NCBI GenBank assembly: GCA_913009285.1
Contig: CAJVYE010000083.1
Span: 1 to 5,809, forward strand
Length of the DNA stretch: 5,809 bases
Direction: 5' to 3'
Source of the DNA: an uncultured Nitrospirota bacterium
GTDB taxonomy: Bacteria; Nitrospinota; Nitrospinia; SZUA-224
In this document: positions 5,495-5,809 of the stretch, piece by piece
Layout of the letters: every line of letters begins with the position of its first letter
Position numbering within the stretch: the first letter of the stretch is position 1
Program-made: the position numbers and the translations under genes
Notes under the pieces: generated by a model
What the model was told of the DNA's origin: nothing
Databases searched by the model: none
Seen by the model: only the letters and a program-made list of their open reading frames with translations

Positions 5495-5559
5495 ATAGAA
5501 CTTAGCTCTGCATCATCGCAATCGGCATACTGGGATGATGATCTTTGAAAATAAATTTA

Positions 5560-5712
5560 TCATTTATTACCCTCATAGTAAAGATATTTTACCAATGAAC
5601 CATTCTTCCAGTCGCCTATCACCCTATCATGGATAAAACCGTTATAGCGGAAACTATTGCTTGGCGTTTGGCATAATTGACAATGGCCTATTGACTTAGC
5701 TGACCCAATGTT
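5560..5712 (-). pseudogene. Orphan 50-codon reading frame with CxxC motif, possible gene remnant
   Basis: Between in-frame stops the minus strand encodes about 50 residues including IGHCQLCQTPSNSFRYNG and HDRVIGDWKNGSLVKYLYYEG. The composition looks like real protein: a balanced mix, a CxxC pair with nearby histidines, and an aromatic C-terminus. There is no ATG, GTG or TTG at the 5' end. An AAAGGA stands six bases before an ATT codon, so either a rare start, a mutated start, or the tail of a decayed gene is possible. I do not recognise the family. It is on the same strand as the operon, upstream of the GT4 gene. Confidence 0.35.
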
Positions 5713-5756
5713 TTATCCTTTCAGGTAACAACAACTATATTATCAAAAATACTAAG

Positions 5757-5789
5757 AGAATCCAGGAGTCAGTAGCCAGAATCCAGAAT
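5757..5789. repeat. Degenerate intergenic direct repeat
   Basis: AGAATCCAG occurs at 5757-5765 and again at 5778-5786, separated by AGTCAGTAGCC-type sequence. The arrangement resembles the non-coding AGAATCCAG/GGAGTCAG repeats scattered between genes in many environmental genomes. The remaining sequence from 5713 to the window end holds no gene that I can support. Confidence 0.45.
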
Positions 5790-5809
5790 AGCATTAAATT
5801 GTTTTGCTT

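Noticed and set aside
5511..5540. Hairpin CATCATC with GATGATG
   Set aside because: A 7-bp AT-rich stem around a 16-nt loop, with no T-run or neighbouring gene end that would give it meaning.
5677..5705. Plus-strand promoter beginning with TTGACA at 5677
   Set aside because: No acceptable -10 box lies at the right distance and no plus-strand gene follows.

Overview
This window is an AT-rich stretch from a Gram-negative bacterium. All intact genes lie on the minus strand and describe synthesis and decoration of lipopolysaccharide or a related surface glycan. The lipid-A-associated small membrane protein, the WaaG-like transferase, the O-antigen ligase and the ArnT-like transferase all imply an outer membrane. 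Low GC and many short intergenic repeats suit an uncultured environmental lineage (a planctomycete of the anammox type or a Nitrospirota member would fit), but the sequence does not allow a firm name. The Illumina adapter near the left edge shows that the contig comes from short-read assembly.

In transcription order (right to left): 5429-5809 has no intact gene. It holds a composite inverted repeat, a 50-codon orphan reading frame with a CxxC motif, and a decayed direct-repeat segment. Next come a WaaG-like GT4 glycosyltransferase (4223-5392), a 167-nt spacer, and an O-antigen ligase/polymerase-family membrane protein (2820-4055) with a perfect Shine-Dalgarno. An IS200/IS605-like element (about 2213-2878) encodes a 150-aa HUH/Y1 transposase between long, hairpin-rich inverted arms, and it has landed in the 3' end of the ligase gene. 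Then follow a DPM1/ArnC-like GT2 transferase (1428-2156), a LAB_N-domain small membrane protein (1157-1426) one base behind it, a 254-bp MITE-like inverted repeat (907-1160), and an ArnT-like family-39 transferase (164-821).

A working model is that the GT4 enzyme extends the core or glycan on the cytoplasmic face and the ligase acts on polyprenyl-linked glycan on the periplasmic side. GT2 would charge undecaprenyl phosphate with a sugar, the LAB_N protein may help it cross or be presented at the membrane, and the ArnT-like enzyme would transfer that sugar to the lipid A/core in the periplasm.

The left end is an assembly artefact. Positions 106-163 are the complete 58-nt Illumina P5/TruSeq universal adapter, preceded by a poly-T run. 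The ArnT-like gene is therefore truncated by contamination, not biology, and the C-terminal residues IGRASCRERV of its open frame are translated adapter. I see no convincing undescribed system. The points worth following are the artefact, the insertion that rewrote the ligase C-terminus, the palindromic repeat family, and the possible GT2/LAB_N/ArnT sugar-export module.
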